From Hypomesus transpacificus (taxonomy: Eukaryota; Chordata; Actinopteri; Osmeriformes; Osmeridae): a DNA stretch of 64,000 nucleotides. Positions 61,506-64,000 of the stretch are shown here, one piece after another. Location: contig NC_061073.1 of NCBI RefSeq assembly GCF_021917145.1, forward strand, positions 1,018,075 to 1,082,074. Reading direction: 5' to 3'. Position 1 is the stretch's first letter. Every line of letters begins with the position of its first letter. A model generated the notes under the pieces. That model was not told where the DNA came from, did no database searches, and was given only the letters and a program-made list of their open reading frames with translations. Position numbers and translations under genes: made by a program.

Positions 61506-64000
61506 CTACAGGAAGTCCATGTCCTGGCAGAGGTGGGCAGACAGAGCTCCTGCTACAGCTGGGTCCAGCTCAGAGCACAGGGCCTCCAGCTGACAGGCAC
61601 GGAGAGAGACAGATCCTTTAGACTACCATGACAATGCCTAGGTAGACAGTGATCTTGCAGCCTTCCCACAGGGGTGAGTGTGTTACCTGGGTGAGTGTGT
61701 GTGTTACCTGGGTGTGTGTGTTACCTGGGTGAGTGTGTTACCTGGGTGTGTGTGTGTTACCTGGGTGAGTGTGTTACCTGGGTGAGTGTGTTACCTGGGT
61801 GTGTGTGTGTTACCTGGGTGAGTGTGTTACCTGGGTGAGTGTGTGTGTGTGTTACCTGGGTGAGTGTGTTACCTGGGTGAGTGTGTGTGTGTGTTACCTA
61901 GGTGAGTGTGTTACCTGGGTGAGTGTGTGTGTGTGTGTTACCTGGGTGTGTGTGTTACCTGGGTGAGTTGGCTGCTGGACAGGAAGGGGGCGGAGCTCAC
62001 AGAGAGGGCTCTCAGCAGGAAGCGCTGAGCTGAACCCAGAATCTGGGACAGGTCCATCTAGAGAGGTCACACAGGAACACCCAGACACATGACAAATATC
62101 CTTTTAAGGTTAGGCCTGGCTGGTAGTTAGGAGTGCTTACCAAGTATCTTAGATGTTATGCTCTAGTATGTTAAGTATTGTAGAGCTACATGACTGTTGT
62201 ATTGCTATAGTGTATGTTTCCACTTTGTTAAGTAATGACCTAACGCTACTCTGATCTGTCACCTGATCAGTGGAGAGGTCAGCGATTGGCTGTGGCGTGC
62301 TTCCGTCCAGGAAGAGGTTGAGCAGGGAGACGTAGCAGAGGACGGCAGACTGGAGGAACCCTGGAGTTCTCCCTGTTCTGTCCTGGTCCTCTGGACTCAG
62401 CTGGAGAACCAGACTGCACGCACACACACATACATTGACATGCACAGTAGTATACTTACTATGCAGTGCATCAGATATGCACTAGGTAAAATATTCCACA
62501 ATTACAAAGTATAATCCTTGTTTTCCATCTTGGTAATGTGTGGAGCTCTAGGGGAACTCTGACCTGTAAAAGGCCAGTGGCATCAGCCTGGTGTGTTCAT
62601 CTGAGGTAACCATGGCTACAGACTGGTACAGGCCTTGGTCTGGAATGAGAAGATTGTTGTTTTAACATGATATATCAGATGCACGTTACAACTCCCTGGT
62701 TGTTGTATTTGGACTTGTGGGGTTAGAATGCCGTCGACCAATCAGGGCACATCTTATAGAGTGGAGCAGTTGAATGGCTACCTGGGCCAGGAGACTTAAA
62801 GAGCAGCAGCCAATCAGAGGAGGGGACAAGCAGGGACAGGATGTGAGGACACAGCTCAGCTCCTTTCTGGTGACCCTTCACTTCCTGCACAGGTGGGCTT
62901 ATGTCAGTCCATTTGTTTATTATTTTTATGTACTGGGTATATTGTAATCAGCTACAGCGATGAGGTTTTAGTAAATTCTCTCCCATAACCTCCATTTACC
63001 ACAGCAACCTATCTAGGTGTGTGCATTGTGGGGTGATGTACCTGGGGGTGGAGAAGGGTGGTGAGGAGGTCTGTCACACACAGGTACAGCAGGTACACCA
63101 GGACCTAGGGAGGTCAAGGGACTGCATTTAGAGAGCGCTCTTCTGCCTTAGCAGCACTCTAAAGTGCTTTGCATCTTCTGCCTCTCATTCACCCACTGAC
63201 AGGCGGAGCTGCCATGCACGGTGCTGGCCTGCCCATCAGGAGCAACGTGGGGTTCAGTGTCTGTTCAAGGACACTTCGACACGTGGCCAGAAGGAGTCGG
63301 GGGATCGAACTACCAACCTTGCGAATCCCCAGTATGACAGCGCGCTCAGGGTTGGACGAGCCCCCCCCAATCCCAGAGACATGAAACCTCACCTGCCTCT
63401 CCTTCACTTCACACAGCCAATCAACACTCGTCTGGATGCTCTGGCCCCGCCCTGTCCATGCAGAGTGCAGAGTGGCCGCCAGCAACAGGGGCGGGCCAGT
63501 TGGCACGGTGGCCACACCCTTCTCTAACCTGTAAATGTAAATGGGGCGTAGTTGTGATAACGGGATTCTGCCGATGAGATTTGCGACCGAGGAAGTCTCT
63601 GCCTTCCATTCCAAGGGCAGGTCCAGGAGGCCTGCTCCAGAACACTCCGGAATGCTCCGGAACGCTCTGCTGTGTGTGCGTCACCTGGGGGCCCAGAGGC
63701 AGCAGGTCTGCAGCAGCTGGAGCTGCTCTGGTAGATGATCTCCGTCTGACAGTCCCCGCCACACACACTCCAGCACCACGCGGAGACGGCCCCACCATCG
63801 CTGGCACACACACGCACACGCACACACACACACAGTGCCTTGGTTAGATATAAAAGACAGCAGGTGTGGCGTGGATACAGGCCACGTTTTCAAGCTGTGG
63901 AGGACGAAGGTATTTGGAGTTGTACCACAGCAGAGACCAGGAACAGGGGGCAGAGGAGGCTGATCTGAGACCAGGCCTGGTTCAGCTCTCTGGAAGGATG
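61506..64000 (-). CDS. fanca: Fanconi anaemia group A protein, C-terminal part (gene continues past the window)
   Basis: Nine exons on the minus strand: 63989-63926, 63800-63685, 63528-63393, 63104-63042, 62884-62782, 62639-62564, 62413-62263, 62057-61959 and 61589-61506. All phases match. The order of segments follows the FANCA C-terminus: LCPLFLVSAV, RWWGRLRVVLECVWRGL, a helix region, VLVYLLYLCVTDLLTTLL, SDWLLLFKSPG, DEHTRLMPLAFY (human QHTRLLPFAFY), YVSLLNLFLDG, MDLSQILGSAQRFLLRAL and the final LEALCSELDPAVAGALSAHL. FANCA is a scaffold of the nuclear core complex that monoubiquitinates FANCD2-FANCI at DNA crosslinks. Only about the last 290 residues are in view. The intron before the last exon is an array of copies of the preceding splice donor. 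Identity is secure from both sequence and the znf276 neighbour. Confidence 0.93.
61675..61970. repeat. splice-donor-like minisatellite in the fanca last intron
   Basis: Fifteen copies of ttacctgggtg(agtgtg) spaced 16-27 bases apart, with GT microsatellite filler. On the minus strand each copy reads CACCCAG|GTAA. The copy nearest 61959 is the real donor of fanca exon 61959-62057. One copy has CTAG instead of CCAG. Confidence 0.92.
63120..63372 (-). repeat. tRNA-derived SINE of a second family, in a fanca intron
   Basis: On the minus strand a B-box-like GTTCGATCCC (gggatcgaac on plus at 63301-63310) is followed by a body seen in many teleost SINEs: gttcaaggacacttcgacac, gcccatcaggagcaacgtgg and attcacccactgac on the plus strand. 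It differs from the SINE at 47499-47703. Boundaries are approximate. Confidence 0.7.

Noticed and set aside
63189-63614. A 141-residue minus-strand frame across a fanca intron
   Set aside because: It joins a real exon (63393-63528) to SINE sequence. The donor at 63393 fits fanca phases, so the rest is intron.

Overview
This is vertebrate nuclear DNA, most likely from a ray-finned (teleost) fish. The genes have many short exons, introns are small, GT..AG junctions join every exon in frame, and fish-type SINEs, L2-like LINE pieces, a small hAT transposon and many micro- and minisatellites lie between and inside the genes. I cannot name the species. No prokaryotic features, CRISPR arrays, rRNA, true tRNA genes or virus-like elements were seen.

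Layout, left to right: cotl1 (minus; actin-binding coactosin-like), klhl36 (plus; BTB-Kelch), an aldo-keto reductase of family 1 (minus), tat (minus; tyrosine aminotransferase), a 5.8 kb gap rich in minisatellites, tinf2 (minus; shelterin TIN2), pdf (plus; mitochondrial peptide deformylase), spata2l (minus; CYLD/LUBAC adaptor family), an unnamed Rossmann/SDR-like gene (plus), a 4 kb intergenic and 3'UTR stretch, vps9d1 (minus; VPS9 Rab-GEF-like), znf276 (plus; ZAD plus C2H2 fingers) and the 3' portion of fanca (minus; Fanconi anaemia core complex), which runs off the right edge. Exon chains were rebuilt by hand, and all exon lengths and phases add up. Predicted lengths are cotl1 142 aa, klhl36 620, AKR 322, tat 466, tinf2 about 882, spata2l 487, SDR-like 243, vps9d1 687 and znf276 625.

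From general knowledge, the order SPATA2L-VPS9D1-ZNF276-FANCA is that of human 16q24.3. COTL1 and KLHL36 are at human 16q24.1, and TAT and PDF are at 16q22. The window is therefore a compacted human-16q-like block, with tinf2 (14q in human) and an unnamed SDR gene inserted. The genes do not form a pathway. Neighbours are mostly arranged as divergent pairs sharing short promoter regions (cotl1/klhl36, tinf2/pdf, spata2l/SDR, vps9d1/znf276) and convergent pairs sharing 3' space (klhl36/AKR, pdf/spata2l, SDR/vps9d1, znf276/fanca).

I found no clear new biological system. The points most worth a second look are an array of copies of a fanca splice donor, a coding 42-bp minisatellite in tinf2, a C-run that breaks the pdf reading frame, and an SDR-like gene without the catalytic Tyr-Lys pair.
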